A stretch of 64,000 bases of DNA from Marinomonas sp. MED121 (GCF_000153025.1 NZ_CH672429.1:1356226-1420225); one strand, 5' to 3'; positions 26,125 to 35,667 are shown, counted from the first letter of the stretch. Made by a program: numbers and translations. Notes: generated by a model from the sequence alone, not told the origin.

Positions 26125-27069
26125 ATGAGCCCGATTTTAGCGACGACCTTAGAGGCAAGTTCTATTCAAACAGAACCCAAAGCCAAGCTTACTGGGAGCC
26201 AATGGCACGCATTTCTACATCTTAATTTAGCGTTAACAGAGAGAGGCGTTGTACTCAAACACAGCGAGCATAAAGGGCCACTTTATATCCAAAAGCCCTT
26301 TTACCCTGAAGGTAGACAAGTCGCACACTTATACATATTACATCCCCCAGGCGGCTTAGTGTCTGGGGACCAACTCACATTAGAGTGCAGACAAGAAAAG
26401 CAAACTCATACGTTAATCACCACTCCAGGTGCTGGTCGAGTATACAAGGCAAGAAAAGATAAAAGTTTGCAATCACAATCTAATCACTTTCACTTAAATG
26501 AGAATGCAAAATTAGAATGGCTGCCACAAGAAACCATCCTTTTTCCAGATGTTAAAGCGAAACTAACAACACAAATCGACCTTGCCAAAGGCGCTCAAGT
26601 TATTGCTTGGGAGATAACATGTTTTGGCTTACCGGCAAGTCAGCAGACCTTTGAAAAAGGAGAGTTAGATCAAACGCTCGAAATACGCCAACAGGGCCGG
26701 ATCAAATTACGAGAACGCATCCTTATCAATCAGAAAAAATTGAGTTTATTAACTCAACTAGCAGGGCTAAATCAGCAAACCGTCAATGGGCTTATGGTTG
26801 CCGGTCCTTTTGAGCAATCAAACGGCCACCAACAAGATTCCACACTTGAAAGCCTGATAGACAGCTTACAAAAAAGCTGTGAAGAGATTAATCAGTGCCA
26901 AGATACCCGTGCAATGGCCAGCGTGAGCTTAACTGGAAATTTCCTATTGATTCGTTATCTGGGCCAATCATCGGAACAAGCCAAACAAATGTATCTGGCG
27001 TGTTGGCAAAAAGTCCGCCCTTTACTACTTAAACGTGACGTTTGTATACCCCGAATTTGGGCGACATAA
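26125..27069 (+). CDS. ureD: Urease accessory protein UreD
   Basis: UreD (UreH) is a cytosolic chaperone that binds the apo-urease and, with UreF and UreG, forms the platform that delivers nickel to the active site. The 314 residues fit the family. Motifs are LHPPGGLVSGDQL, LITTPGAGRVYKAR, LEWLPQETILFPDVKAKLTT and AWEITCFGLPAS, followed by GRIKLRERILI. The ribosome site AAGGA is 13 bases from the ATG, which is long, but no better start is seen. It is the first gene of the operon and ureA follows 12 bases after its stop. Confidence 0.94.
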   Translation: MSPILATTLEASSIQTEPKAKLTGSQWHAFLHLNLALTERGVVLKHSEHKGPLYIQKPFYPEGRQVAHLYILHPPGGLVSGDQLTLECRQEKQTHTLITTPGAGRVYKARKDKSLQSQSNHFHLNENAKLEWLPQETILFPDVKAKLTTQIDLAKGAQVIAWEITCFGLPASQQTFEKGELDQTLEIRQQGRIKLRERILINQKKLSLLTQLAGLNQQTVNGLMVAGPFEQSNGHQQDSTLESLIDSLQKSCEEINQCQDTRAMASVSLTGNFLLIRYLGQSSEQAKQMYLACWQKVRPLLLKRDVCIPRIWAT

Positions 27070-27081
27070 AAGGAATATAAG

Positions 27082-27384
27082 ATGGAATTATTACCAAGAG
27101 AAAAAGATAAGCTGCTTGTTTTTACCGCCGCTTTATTAGCTGAAAGACGCCTCAATAGAGGATTGAAATTAAATTACCCTGAGGCCATGGCCTATCTCAC
27201 CATGGAGATTATTGAGGGTGCAAGAGATGGTAAAACCGTGGCTCAGCTTATGAGTTATGGCAAAACCCTACTTAATGCTGAACAGGTTATGGATGGGGTC
27301 ATTGAGCTTATTCAAGAAGTACAGGTTGAGGCTACTTTTCCGGATGGAACCAAGTTAGTCACTGTACATAACCCAATAAATTAA
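27082..27384 (+). CDS. ureA: Urease gamma subunit
   Basis: UreA is the smallest structural subunit of nickel urease, which hydrolyses urea to ammonia and carbamate. The 100 residues equal the family length and show [54 protein letters not shown] and [18 protein letters not shown], all diagnostic. AAGGA lies seven bases before the ATG. The gamma subunit is separate here, whereas the beta subunit is fused to alpha in the next gene. Confidence 0.97.
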   Translation: MELLPREKDKLLVFTAALLAERRLNRGLKLNYPEAMAYLTMEIIEGARDGKTVAQLMSYGKTLLNAEQVMDGVIELIQEVQVEATFPDGTKLVTVHNPIN

Positions 27385-27404
27385 TACCTCATTAAGGAAA
27401 GCAG

Positions 27405-29477
27405 ATGACATCTACACATACTATGATTCCTGGCGAAATTAGAGTCGCTTCTGGTGATATCAAGCTTAATGAAGGCCGCAATAAAATTAAAATCACGGTA
27501 CAAAACACCGGAGATAGACCCGTACAAATTGGTTCTCACTACCATTTCTACGAGGTTAACCCTGCGCTTTCTTTTGAACGAGAAGTGACTAAAGGCTATC
27601 GCCTAAATATTGCATCTGGCACAGCGGTTCGCTTTGAGCCAAGTCAAGCCCGTAGCGTCGAGTTAGTTGAATACGCGGGCAGTCAGACCATTTATGGTTT
27701 TCGCGGTGAAATAATGGGGCCTGTCACTGAGCACAAACAAACAATTCCCGACAGCGTTATTAGCCATCATCAAGTCACTATGGATAGAGAAAGTTATGCT
27801 CAGATGTTCGGCCCAACAACAGGTGATAAAGTCCGTTTAGGTAATACGGATATTTGGATACAGGTAGAAAAAGATTTTACTCAATATGGAGATGAAGTGA
27901 AATTTGGTGGCGGCAAAGTCATCCGAGATGGCATGGGTCAAAGCCAAGTAACTCGTAAAGACAGTATTGATTTAGTCATTACCAATGCCTTGATCTTAGA
28001 TCATTGGGGTATCGTTAAAGCAGATGTCGGTATTAAAGATGGTCGTATTCACAAAGTAGGCAAAGCCGGTAATCCAGATATCCAAAATAATATTGATATT
28101 AATATCGGCCCAGGTACGGAAGTCATCGCTGGTGAAGGCTCAATCTTAACCGCTGGCGGTATTGATGCGCATATTCATTTTATCTGCCCGCAACAAATTG
28201 AAGAAGCACTAACCTCTGGTGTCACCACCATGATAGGAGGCGGTACTGGACCTGCCACAGGCACTAATGCAACCACAGTCACTCCCGGTCCTTGGTACAT
28301 GCATAAGATGCTACAAGCAACGGACAGCATGCCGATGAATTTAGGCTTTTTAGGTAAAGGAAACGCAAGTTTACATGCAGCGTTAGAAGAACAATTAATA
28401 GCAGGTGCATGTGGCCTTAAATTACACGAGGATTGGGGCACCACGCCAGCCTCAATTGATAATTGTCTGAGTATGGCAGATAAATACGATGTACAAGTGG
28501 CAATACATACGGATACGTTAAACGAGTCTGGCTTTGTTGATTCCACTTTAGGTGCCTTTAAAAATCGAGTGATTCATACCTATCACACTGAAGGTGCTGG
28601 TGGGGGCCATGCTCCCGACATCATTCAAGCCTGCGCGCACCCAAATGTATTACCATCATCAACCAACCCGACAAGACCCTATACCCATAATACGGTAGAC
28701 GAACATTTAGACATGTTGATGGTGTGCCATCACTTGGACGCTAATATTGCCGAAGATGTTGCCTTTGCAGATTCGCGTATTCGTAAAGAAACGATTGCTG
28801 CTGAAGATATCCTTCATGACCGTGGCGCTTTCAGTATGATCTCATCAGACTCTCAAGCAATGGGACGTGTGGGTGAAGTTATCACTCGGACTTGGCAGAC
28901 TGCCCATAAAATGAAGCAACAATTTGGATATTTAAAAGAAGACAAAGAGCGTGAAGCTGATAATTATAGAGCACGTCGCTATATTGCAAAATACACAATC
29001 AACCCAGCAATTACTCATGGTATAGCCCATGAAGTAGGCTCTATAGAAGCCGGTAAGCTTGCCGATTTAATACTTTGGAAGCCCGCTTTTTTTGGCATTA
29101 AACCTTCTCTTATTATCAAAGGAGGCATGATAGCAAATGCACCTATGGGAGATCCAAATGCCTCAATTCCTACCCCGCAACCAGTGCATTACCGCCCTAT
29201 GTTTGGCTCATTTGGTAAAGCGGGAGCCAAAACGTCCTTAACGTTTGTCTCCCAAGCAGCCTTAGACAATGGCATTGAGGAAGAGCTCAAGCTAGAGCGA
29301 AAATTGGTTGCCTGTAAAAACACCCGATCTATTAGCAAGAAAGACATGATACTTAATGATTGGCTTCCCAATATCAGTGTTGATTCTCAAACTTATGAAG
29401 TAAAGGCAGATAAGGAATTACTCACCTGTGAGCCATCTAATGAACTGCCTTTAGCACAATTGTATTGTCTATTTTAA
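27405..29477 (+). CDS. ureBC: Fused urease beta-alpha subunit (UreB-UreC)
   Basis: This single 690-residue frame holds the urease beta subunit (residues 7-112, from [11 protein letters not shown] to the normal beta end), a linker of about 10 residues, and a full alpha subunit (about 123-690). The alpha numbering is offset by exactly 122 from Klebsiella UreC at every active-site residue: His256, His258, carbamylated Lys339, His368, His394, flap Cys441, catalytic His442 and Asp482. All are present, so it should be active with two nickel ions. The usual ureC start, Met126, has no ribosome site before it, so separate translation of alpha is unlikely. Bacteria generally encode beta and alpha separately. 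The start ATG has AAGGA upstream. Confidence 0.96.
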   Translation: MTSTHTMIPGEIRVASGDIKLNEGRNKIKITVQNTGDRPVQIGSHYHFYEVNPALSFEREVTKGYRLNIASGTAVRFEPSQARSVELVEYAGSQTIYGFRGEIMGPVTEHKQTIPDSVISHHQVTMDRESYAQMFGPTTGDKVRLGNTDIWIQVEKDFTQYGDEVKFGGGKVIRDGMGQSQVTRKDSIDLVITNALILDHWGIVKADVGIKDGRIHKVGKAGNPDIQNNIDINIGPGTEVIAGEGSILTAGGIDAHIHFICPQQIEEALTSGVTTMIGGGTGPATGTNATTVTPGPWYMHKMLQATDSMPMNLGFLGKGNASLHAALEEQLIAGACGLKLHEDWGTTPASIDNCLSMADKYDVQVAIHTDTLNESGFVDSTLGAFKNRVIHTYHTEGAGGGHAPDIIQACAHPNVLPSSTNPTRPYTHNTVDEHLDMLMVCHHLDANIAEDVAFADSRIRKETIAAEDILHDRGAFSMISSDSQAMGRVGEVITRTWQTAHKMKQQFGYLKEDKEREADNYRARRYIAKYTINPAITHGIAHEVGSIEAGKLADLILWKPAFFGIKPSLIIKGGMIANAPMGDPNASIPTPQPVHYRPMFGSFGKAGAKTSLTFVSQAALDNGIEEELKLERKLVACKNTRSISKKDMILNDWLPNISVDSQTYEVKADKELLTCEPSNELPLAQLYCLF

Positions 29478-29487
29478 GGATTTTAAG

Positions 29488-29931
29488 ATGCTAGAAATTT
29501 ATCAAAGGCTAGGCACCCACTGCCATCAGGATATTCATACTCAAATAGAGCTTAATCATGAACAAAGAAGTAAAGGACGGTTAAAGCTATTGGGTAAAAA
29601 CGGGGAAGAAGTGCGGATTTTTTTAGAAAGAGGAAAGACGCTTGAAGTCGGTGAATACCTAAAATCTGAATGCGGCAAATATATCCAAGTCGCGGGTAAA
29701 ATAGAAGCTGTCGCCCAAGCAGAATGCCAAGACTGGCATACCTTTAGTAAAGCCTGTTACCACCTTGGAAATCGACATGTCAAAATGCAAATAGGCGAAC
29801 GCTGGTTGCGCATTACACCAGATCATGTGCTAGAGGAGATGTTACAAAATTTAGGACTGACACTGTCTCATAAAGAGGCCATTTTTGTCCCTGAATCTGG
29901 AGCGTATAAAGATGCTCACCACGGACACTAG
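29488..29931 (+). CDS. ureE: Urease accessory protein UreE (nickel metallochaperone)
   Basis: UreE binds nickel and passes it to the UreDFG-urease complex. The 147 residues comprise the N-terminal peptide-binding domain (LEIYQRLGTH to RIFLERGKTLEVGEYL) and the metal-binding domain with TFSKACYHLGNRHVKMQI, where the conserved interface His sits. The C-terminal tail KDAHHGH is a short His-rich nickel-binding end, much shorter than the poly-His tail of Klebsiella UreE. AAGGA lies eight bases before the ATG. It overlaps the ureF start by 20 bases. Confidence 0.93.
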   Translation: MLEIYQRLGTHCHQDIHTQIELNHEQRSKGRLKLLGKNGEEVRIFLERGKTLEVGEYLKSECGKYIQVAGKIEAVAQAECQDWHTFSKACYHLGNRHVKMQIGERWLRITPDHVLEEMLQNLGLTLSHKEAIFVPESGAYKDAHHGH

Positions 29932-30583
29932 CCTACTCAGACTCTTGCAGCTAAGCAGTGCTAGTCTGCCCGTTGGCGGTTATGCCTTCTCCCAAGGAAT
30001 GGAGTTTGCTATTGAAGCAGGCTTACTCAAAAAAGAAGCAGATGTACATGGCTGGATCCAGTCTCAATTAGAGCATAACTTAAGCCAATTGGATCTAGCA
30101 CTGTTACACCATGCCCTGACTGTTGCACGAGCAAAAGATTGGCCTGCTTTAAATGAACTTAACGACTTATCTTTAGCCTGTAGAGAAAGTAAAGAACTCA
30201 GGTTAACCGATACCGCAATGGGTGAAGCGTTAGCTCGACTATTAACGAGTTTAGAGATAGGGATTCCTTTTCAAAAAGGAGACGAAGTCAGTTTTGTCTG
30301 TTTATTTGCGATTGCATGTGCTCATTGGCAAATCGATTATCCTCTTGCGGCTCTAGGTTTTAGTTGGTCCTGGTTAGAAAACCAAGTTGCTGCGGCCACT
30401 AAGCTCGTTCCCTTAGGCCAAACACAAGCACAACAACTTTTAAGGGAGCTGCAAAGCGACATCCCCCATGCGATAAAGCAGGCTGAAAAGCTGACTATCG
30501 ATGATATAGGCGCAGGCTTACCTATGGTTGCCATTTTAAGTGCTCGACATGAACAACAGTATTCAAGGTTATTTAGATCCTAA
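29912..30583 (+). CDS. ureF: Urease accessory protein UreF
   Basis: UreF joins UreD and UreG in the nickel-insertion complex and controls UreG GTPase activity. The frame opens earlier (29885), but the ATG at 29912 has a GGAG site nine bases upstream and gives the family N terminus LLRLLQLSSASLPVGGYAFSQGMEFAIEAG. It yields a 223-residue protein. TDTAMGEALARLLTSL, ALGFSWSWLENQVAAATKLVPLGQ and DDIGAGLPMVAILSARHEQQYSRLFRS fit the family. It overlaps the end of ureE and is probably translationally coupled to it. Confidence 0.94.
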   Translation: MLTTDTSLLRLLQLSSASLPVGGYAFSQGMEFAIEAGLLKKEADVHGWIQSQLEHNLSQLDLALLHHALTVARAKDWPALNELNDLSLACRESKELRLTDTAMGEALARLLTSLEIGIPFQKGDEVSFVCLFAIACAHWQIDYPLAALGFSWSWLENQVAAATKLVPLGQTQAQQLLRELQSDIPHAIKQAEKLTIDDIGAGLPMVAILSARHEQQYSRLFRS

Positions 30584-30617
30584 ATCAGCCTAACAATAAA
30601 TTTAACAAGGAAATAAA

Positions 30618-31268
30618 ATGTCTACATCTAAAAAACAATGCTTAAGAATTGGCGTCGGTGGCCCAGTCGGATCGGGCAAAACCGCATTATTAAGATCATT
30701 ATGCAGCGCCCTTAGGGAATACTATGACCTCGCCGTCGTCACCAATGATATTTACACCCAAGAAGATGCCAAATTCTTAACACATCATGAGGCCTTGTCA
30801 GCCGATAGAATCATTGGTGTAGAAACCGGCGGTTGTCCACATACTGCTATCCGTGAAGATGCGTCTATGAACCTTGCCGCAATAGATACCTTATTAGAGA
30901 GACATAAAACCCTAGATTTGGTTTTTGTCGAAAGCGGTGGGGATAATTTAAGTGCGACCTTTAGTCCTGAATTATCGGATTTAACAATCTATGTAATTGA
31001 TGTCTCTGCTGGCGATAAGATTCCACGTAAGGGAGGCCCAGGTATTACAAAGTCCGACTTATTGATTATCAATAAAACCGATTTAGCACCGCTTGTTGGC
31101 GCTTCGCTCGAGGTCATGGATCAAGACGCTAAACGCATGCGAGGAGATAGACCCTTTGTTTTTGCCAACTTGAAAAAAGCCGAAGGTTTAGACGATATAA
31201 TTCAATTCATCGTTGATCAAGGCATGTTAGAATCCAAAACAATTCCAGCAGCGAAAGCGGTTGTGTAA
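30618..31268 (+). CDS. ureG: Urease accessory GTPase UreG
   Basis: UreG is the SIMIBI-class GTPase that powers nickel delivery to urease. The 216 residues contain the P-loop [30 protein letters not shown], the nickel-site motif [36 protein letters not shown] and the nucleotide motif [11 protein letters not shown]. All are standard. A clear AAGGA site precedes the ATG. The final eight codons overlap the upstream end of the hupE frame but not its real start at 31300. Confidence 0.97.
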   Translation: MSTSKKQCLRIGVGGPVGSGKTALLRSLCSALREYYDLAVVTNDIYTQEDAKFLTHHEALSADRIIGVETGGCPHTAIREDASMNLAAIDTLLERHKTLDLVFVESGGDNLSATFSPELSDLTIYVIDVSAGDKIPRKGGPGITKSDLLIINKTDLAPLVGASLEVMDQDAKRMRGDRPFVFANLKKAEGLDDIIQFIVDQGMLESKTIPAAKAVV

Positions 31269-31299
31269 TTTTAACCTCTCTTTAAATGGAGCACACTTT

Positions 31300-31881
31300 A
31301 TGAGAAAGAGTCACTTTTTAGTGATAGCTGCCCTAGGCAGTTTAACCACAGGCGCATTCGCCCATTCAGGACATGATGCCAGTATGCCTTTTATGTCTGG
31401 TTTCCTTCACCCTATGATGGGATTTGATCACCTTATTGCTATGTTTGCTGTGGGTTTGTGGGGAGCACGCCTTGGGGGTAAAGCCATTTTTGCCGCACCT
31501 TTTGCCTTTGTTGCTACTATGATCATGGGCTTTAGTCTTGCGATTGCGGGCATGAACATTCCTTATATTGAGCAAGGCATCATCGCCTCTGTGATTTTTC
31601 TAGGTTTAGTATTAGCTTTCTCGGCACGACTACCTTTAGTATTTAGTAGTGGCTTGGTTGCCATCTTCGCTTTCTTCCATGGTGCAGCGCATGGTATGGA
31701 GCTTCCTTCCGATGCTCACGCAACCGGCTTTGCAATGGGATTTGCATTGGCATCAATTGCTTTCCATCTCGCTGGTGTTTTGTTTAACAAAGCAATTGCA
31801 CCGCTTAATCAAATACTCGTTTCACGTATGACAGGCAGCTTAATTGCCTTATCAGGACTCTTCTTAGCATTAGGTGCTTAA
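31300..31881 (+). CDS. HupE/UreJ-type nickel transport protein
   Basis: This polytopic membrane protein of the HupE/UreJ family is thought to import nickel for urease or hydrogenase. The signal-like N terminus (MRKSHFLVIAALGSLTTGAFA) is followed by HSGHD and the family motif FLHPMMGFDHLIAMFAVGLWGA, rich in metal-binding His and Asp. A second His cluster, FFHGAAHGMELP, lies mid-protein, and six or seven helices follow in total. The frame opens at 31261, but ATG 31300 has a GGAG site eight bases upstream. It closes the urease operon, and nickel supply explains its place there. Confidence 0.88.
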   Translation: MRKSHFLVIAALGSLTTGAFAHSGHDASMPFMSGFLHPMMGFDHLIAMFAVGLWGARLGGKAIFAAPFAFVATMIMGFSLAIAGMNIPYIEQGIIASVIFLGLVLAFSARLPLVFSSGLVAIFAFFHGAAHGMELPSDAHATGFAMGFALASIAFHLAGVLFNKAIAPLNQILVSRMTGSLIALSGLFLALGA

Positions 31882-31908
31882 AGCACTGATTCGCAAAAAA
31901 TCCTCTAC

Positions 31909-31951
31909 AAATCCATAATAATGCTGATTTTTTGAGCATTTTTATGGATTT
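31909..31951 (+). terminator. Hairpin after the urease operon
   Basis: AAATCCATA (31909-31917) pairs with TATGGATTT (31943-31951), with an inner ATGCT/AGCAT stem. It lies 27 bases after hupE. The T run is weak. Confidence 0.6.
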
Positions 31952-32065
31952 TGTAAGCTTTGCTGGCTTCATTATCGACTCATAGATAAAATGACTACAG
32001 CTGAATTACCTCCCTAATTATTTTTCTTTGTTCAGCTTTATGACTGATTTGAAGAGATATGTATT

Positions 32066-32446
32066 ATGAATCGTAAAGTTGAGAGTTCTATTTTAATTGT
32101 TGATGACGTTTCTTCTGTCAGGCAATTTCTCAAGCAAGCTCTACACCATTTGGGCACCTATGAAATCCATGATGCGGCGGATGCCAAACAAGCATTACGC
32201 ACCATGACCTTCCTAAGACCGGATATCATTTTTTTAGATATTGATTTGCCTGATCAGCAAGGCATTACTCTCATTCCAAAGTTTTTACAGCAATCACCTA
32301 ATACGACTATCGTCATGTTCTCTGCCAACAATACGGTGGAGAACATAGTTAAAGCCAAGAAGTTAGGCGCTAAAGGCTTTCTAGTGAAGCCTTTCACTCT
32401 TAATAAAATCGATTTTATTTTAAAAAAATACGGTAGGAAGCAGTAA
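32066..32446 (+). CDS. Response regulator receiver-domain protein (CheY-like)
   Basis: The 126 residues form a single receiver domain with no output domain. The acidic pair is Asp13-Asp14, the phosphoacceptor Asp58 (IIFLDIDLPDQQG), the switch Ser86 (MFSANN) and Lys108 (FLVKPF). Such stand-alone receivers act by protein contact, like CheY or Spo0F. It is followed two bases later by a REC-Hpt protein, so the two are co-transcribed and probably exchange phosphate. No histidine kinase gene is adjacent. Confidence 0.92.
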   Translation: MNRKVESSILIVDDVSSVRQFLKQALHHLGTYEIHDAADAKQALRTMTFLRPDIIFLDIDLPDQQGITLIPKFLQQSPNTTIVMFSANNTVENIVKAKKLGAKGFLVKPFTLNKIDFILKKYGRKQ

Positions 32447-32448
32447 TC

Positions 32449-33504
32449 ATGGCCTTTAATATTCTTGAGATTTTAACTAAATGCGAAAGGCGACTAAGCA
32501 AAAAAGCTAAACGTATAGAGATAGACCTTGAGATAACGGGCCAGAATATTTTCGCTCTTTGTGAAACAGATCAAAGTGATGAATGGCAACGCCTATTTAT
32601 CGCAATCATCCAGCTACACATAGAATCTTACCAAGCAGGATCAAGCCGTTTACAATTTGAGCGACTAACCGAAAGCAATCAAGCACAGCTCATCATGAGC
32701 AATATTTCAGCGCCTCTAATTGATAGTGACAGCTACCAAAAACTTAACCAAACTAGCCAATTGATTGATCAAGTTCACTTAGAGTATATAAACAACCAAC
32801 TTGAACTTAATTTTTCACTCGATTCACTCGCAGCACAATCTGAAAGCCGTATTAAACACATCTTATGTGCCGATGATAATCCAGATAATCGTCAGGTCAT
32901 TAAAGCCTTACTGGAAAAAATGGGGCACAAGGTCAGCACAGCAGAAAATGGTCAATTAGCCCTAGAGGCGACTCTTGAGCAAGAGTTTGATTTAATTTTT
33001 CTCGATATTCAAATGCCAGTGATGGATGGTATGGAAGCGCTAGAATTAATGCGCTCTACCGCTTGCGAGACGCCTGTTATTGCCTTTACCGCACAGGTCT
33101 TTGACCATGAAGTCAGCCAATTGCTTGAGCTAGGCTTTAACGCTTGGCTAGCAAAGCCAATCGATAGGAAAAAATTAAACGAGATACTCGTTACCTATTT
33201 AGATAACCAAGCAGATAATCAAGACATCACCTTTGATGCAAAAGAGTTAGCCCAGATGAAAAAGAGCTATCAAGAAGGTTTAAACCAATATGTCATTGAC
33301 CTGAAAGCTGCCGCACACGATATCGACATCAAGCAAATAGCACGTCTTGCCCACGCCCTAAAAGGCAGTGGGGGTAATTTTGGTTTTGATGATATTACTC
33401 AGGTAGCAGGCCAACTAGAACAAACCTGTTATAAATCCAATGAAGCCCTCCCTTCAGAACAACTTAACACCTTGTTAGATCTACTAAATAAGTACAAAAT
33501 TTAA
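32449..33504 (+). CDS. REC-Hpt protein with a degenerate ATPase-like N terminus
   Basis: The 351-residue protein has an N-terminal region (1-130) that loosely resembles a histidine-kinase ATPase domain but has no N-box, G-box or dimerisation helices. Next come a receiver domain (136-250; Asp142-Asp143, phosphoacceptor Asp186, Thr214, Lys236) and a C-terminal Hpt domain with His302 in LAHALKGSGGNFG. It could shuttle phosphate between its own receiver, its Hpt and the preceding single receiver, but it has no visible kinase activity. AGGAAG precedes the ATG. The partner kinase must lie elsewhere. The ATPase-like call is weak. Confidence 0.82.
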   Translation: MAFNILEILTKCERRLSKKAKRIEIDLEITGQNIFALCETDQSDEWQRLFIAIIQLHIESYQAGSSRLQFERLTESNQAQLIMSNISAPLIDSDSYQKLNQTSQLIDQVHLEYINNQLELNFSLDSLAAQSESRIKHILCADDNPDNRQVIKALLEKMGHKVSTAENGQLALEATLEQEFDLIFLDIQMPVMDGMEALELMRSTACETPVIAFTAQVFDHEVSQLLELGFNAWLAKPIDRKKLNEILVTYLDNQADNQDITFDAKELAQMKKSYQEGLNQYVIDLKAAAHDIDIKQIARLAHALKGSGGNFGFDDITQVAGQLEQTCYKSNEALPSEQLNTLLDLLNKYKI

Positions 33505-33769
33505 CCAAAAAACACCTAAAATACTTAAAATCACGTCAAATTCTCTACAAAAGTTCAACAAATAAGAGCTATCCACTAGATAGATGTTGCTTAGTAGAGG
33601 CCCTTTTTGAAATAATCGCCACCCTGCACATTTTGCCCCCCATAAAGGGTGTTAATACAGACATGACATGTGGGTATGTCTCATGTTTGATTTAACTTTA
33701 GCTAATTTGCTGCAACCTAAAAAAGCTCATATAAAAAGATGAGATAACTGATAATAAGTTGAGATAACT

Positions 33770-35119
33770 ATGCAAGAAAAGCAATCCATCCACGGCACCT
33801 GGGCGAGTCGTTGGATCTTCATTTTAGCGGCAACAGGTTCTGCCGTTGGTCTAGGTAACATTTGGAAATTCCCTTACATCACAGGTGAGAATGGCGGTGG
33901 CGCATTCGTTCTTATGTACCTTGTATGTATTTTATTTGTGGGCGTGCCAATTATGATGGCAGAAGTATTTATTGGCCGTCGTGCACGTAAGAGCCCCATT
34001 AATGCCATTACTGAATTAGCTAAAGAAGCGAAACAATCAACCAAATGGTCAATCCTAGGTTTGATGGGCATGCTAGCTGGCGTAATGATTTTCTCTTTCT
34101 ACTCTGTTGTAGCGGGTTGGGTTCTTCATTATATCGCCCTAATGGGAAGCGGTGTGTTTGTTGGTGCAAGCTCTGAAAAGGCCGGAGAAATCTTCAACGG
34201 TTTGCTAGGCGATCCAAAAACCATGCTTCTTTGGCACACGGTGTTTGCCATTATGACCGTTGTGGTTGTAATTGGTGGTGTGAATAAAGGTCTAGAACGT
34301 GCGACACGTATCTTGATGCCTGCACTGTTCGTCTTGCTTCTTATACTACTAGGCTACTCAGCAACAACAGATGGTTTCGCTGAAGGCTTTGACTTCATGT
34401 TCCATTTCGATGCGAGTGAGCTATCTTGGGATGCGGTACTAATTGCTCTTGGCCACTCTTTCTTTACCTTATCTCTAGGTATGGGAACTATCATGGCTTA
34501 CGGTGCTTATATGCCGAAAAAAGCCTCTATCGGTAATACAGTGATTACGATTGCAGTGCTTGATACGGTTGTTGCTTTGATTGCCGGTCTAGCGATTTTC
34601 CCAATCATTTTTGCTAACAATATGGACCCAGGTGCAGGCCCAGGTCTGATGTTTGTCAGCTTACCAGTTGCCTTCGGACAAATGCCTGGTGGTCAGATCT
34701 TTGGCTTCATGTTCTTCCTACTAGTGGGTGTAGCAGCATGGACATCAGCTATTTCGCTACTTGAGCCAACAGTTGCTTACCTAGTTGAAAAACTAAAATG
34801 GTCTCGTGTGAAAGCGTCGATCATTCTTGGTGTGATTGTTTGGGCGATTGGTATTTCTTGCCTACTAGCCTTTAACGAATGGTCTGAGTTCAAACTCTTC
34901 GGTAAAAATATGTTTGACTTACTTGATTATGCAACCGCAAACATCATGCTACCGCTAGGTGGTATTTTAACTGCACTCTTTGCTGGTTGGGTTGTATCTA
35001 AGAAAGTCAGCCTTGAAGAAACAGCAATCTCTGAAAGCCTTCATACCCTATGGATGTTTACAGTTCGCTTCGTAGCACCTATTGCTGTCAGCATCGTATT
35101 TGTTTTAAACCTTAAATAA
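33770..35119 (+). CDS. Sodium:neurotransmitter symporter family transporter (SNF/NSS)
   Basis: This 449-residue inner-membrane transporter belongs to the NSS family, which imports amino acids or related solutes with sodium. The N-terminal WASRWIFILAATGSAVGLGN then IWKFPYITGENGGGAF carries the unwound helix-1 sodium and substrate site. GLERATRILMPALFVLL, a FFTLSLGMGTIMAYGAYM motif of helix 6 and 11-12 helices follow. Substrate cannot be told. A PNxG-type ligand site is not obvious. No good ribosome site precedes the ATG. A strong terminator follows, so it is monocistronic. Confidence 0.93.
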   Translation: MQEKQSIHGTWASRWIFILAATGSAVGLGNIWKFPYITGENGGGAFVLMYLVCILFVGVPIMMAEVFIGRRARKSPINAITELAKEAKQSTKWSILGLMGMLAGVMIFSFYSVVAGWVLHYIALMGSGVFVGASSEKAGEIFNGLLGDPKTMLLWHTVFAIMTVVVVIGGVNKGLERATRILMPALFVLLLILLGYSATTDGFAEGFDFMFHFDASELSWDAVLIALGHSFFTLSLGMGTIMAYGAYMPKKASIGNTVITIAVLDTVVALIAGLAIFPIIFANNMDPGAGPGLMFVSLPVAFGQMPGGQIFGFMFFLLVGVAAWTSAISLLEPTVAYLVEKLKWSRVKASIILGVIVWAIGISCLLAFNEWSEFKLFGKNMFDLLDYATANIMLPLGGILTALFAGWVVSKKVSLEETAISESLHTLWMFTVRFVAPIAVSIVFVLNLK

Positions 35120-35131
35120 ATACTTTCAGCT

Positions 35132-35171
35132 AAAAAAAGCCCCCGCCTTACGCCAGGCTGGGGCTTTTTTA
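35132..35171 (+). terminator. Terminator after the SNF transporter
   Basis: AAAAAAAGCCCCC (from 35132) pairs with TGGGGCTTTTTT (35159-35170). An inner GCCT/AGGC stem closes a six-base loop, and the stem has one mismatch. A long T run follows. Confidence 0.9.
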
Positions 35172-35233
35172 TGTCTTTTAGAAGAGGTGACTTAATCGCA
35201 GTTTCCTCAAGATATCATTGCTTATGTTAAAAA

Positions 35234-35347
35234 CTATTTCATGGCGTAGCTTTCATAGCTTTGTAGTAACACATCTATTAAGCCATCAAAAAATGATTGG
35301 GTTATGCTGTTAGTTTCTAGATTAGATTTTAATGGTTCCATCATCAT
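35234..35347 (-). CDS. Candidate small protein (37 residues)
   Basis: A minus-strand frame reads MMMEPLKSNLETNSITQS, then continues through FFDGLIDVLLQSYESYAMK to a TAG stop. It opens with three consecutive ATG codons, preceded by CAGGAG and GGAG, a convincing ribosome site. The same frame is also open upstream to an ATG about 63 bases earlier, giving 58 residues. The sequence has an amphipathic helical look (SFFDGLIDVLLQSYESY) and no family that I recognise. It lies in an otherwise empty gap. It could be real or chance. Confidence 0.3.
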   Translation of the reverse strand: MMMEPLKSNLETNSITQSFFDGLIDVLLQSYESYAMK

Positions 35348-35667
35348 TCGCTCCAACTCCTGCTTGTGTTTTTTAATACTAGTCGAGAAAATCACACAGT
35401 GATAATGCATTCTATTAATCGTCTTGATAGTTATTTACGGCAGAAGCTAGCCAGCGGGCAGAAGAAAACACTTTCAAAAATAATTAAATGCTATTTACAT
35501 TTTAATGACATTTGAATAAATTTAGTTATGACTATAATGTTTTGAGATCTAATCATTAGAGCTAAATGCTCTAGTAACTACTAAATACCTATTGCACCGT
35601 TCGCACAAAACCCTATAATCCGCGAACTATTTTTAACACTCACCTTTAAGTTGTATAGAAAGTAATT

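Larger units (their letters stand above)
35120..35667. other. Intergenic region between the SNF transporter and the MarR regulator
   Basis: After the SNF terminator the sequence is AT-rich. On the minus strand a 37-codon frame (35234-35347) has a good ribosome site and is listed separately. No operator or promoter for the MarR gene stands out. Confidence 0.5.

Noticed and set aside
33505-33769. Glycine riboswitch upstream of the SNF transporter
   Set aside because: The conserved aptamer motifs were not found in this 265-base gap.
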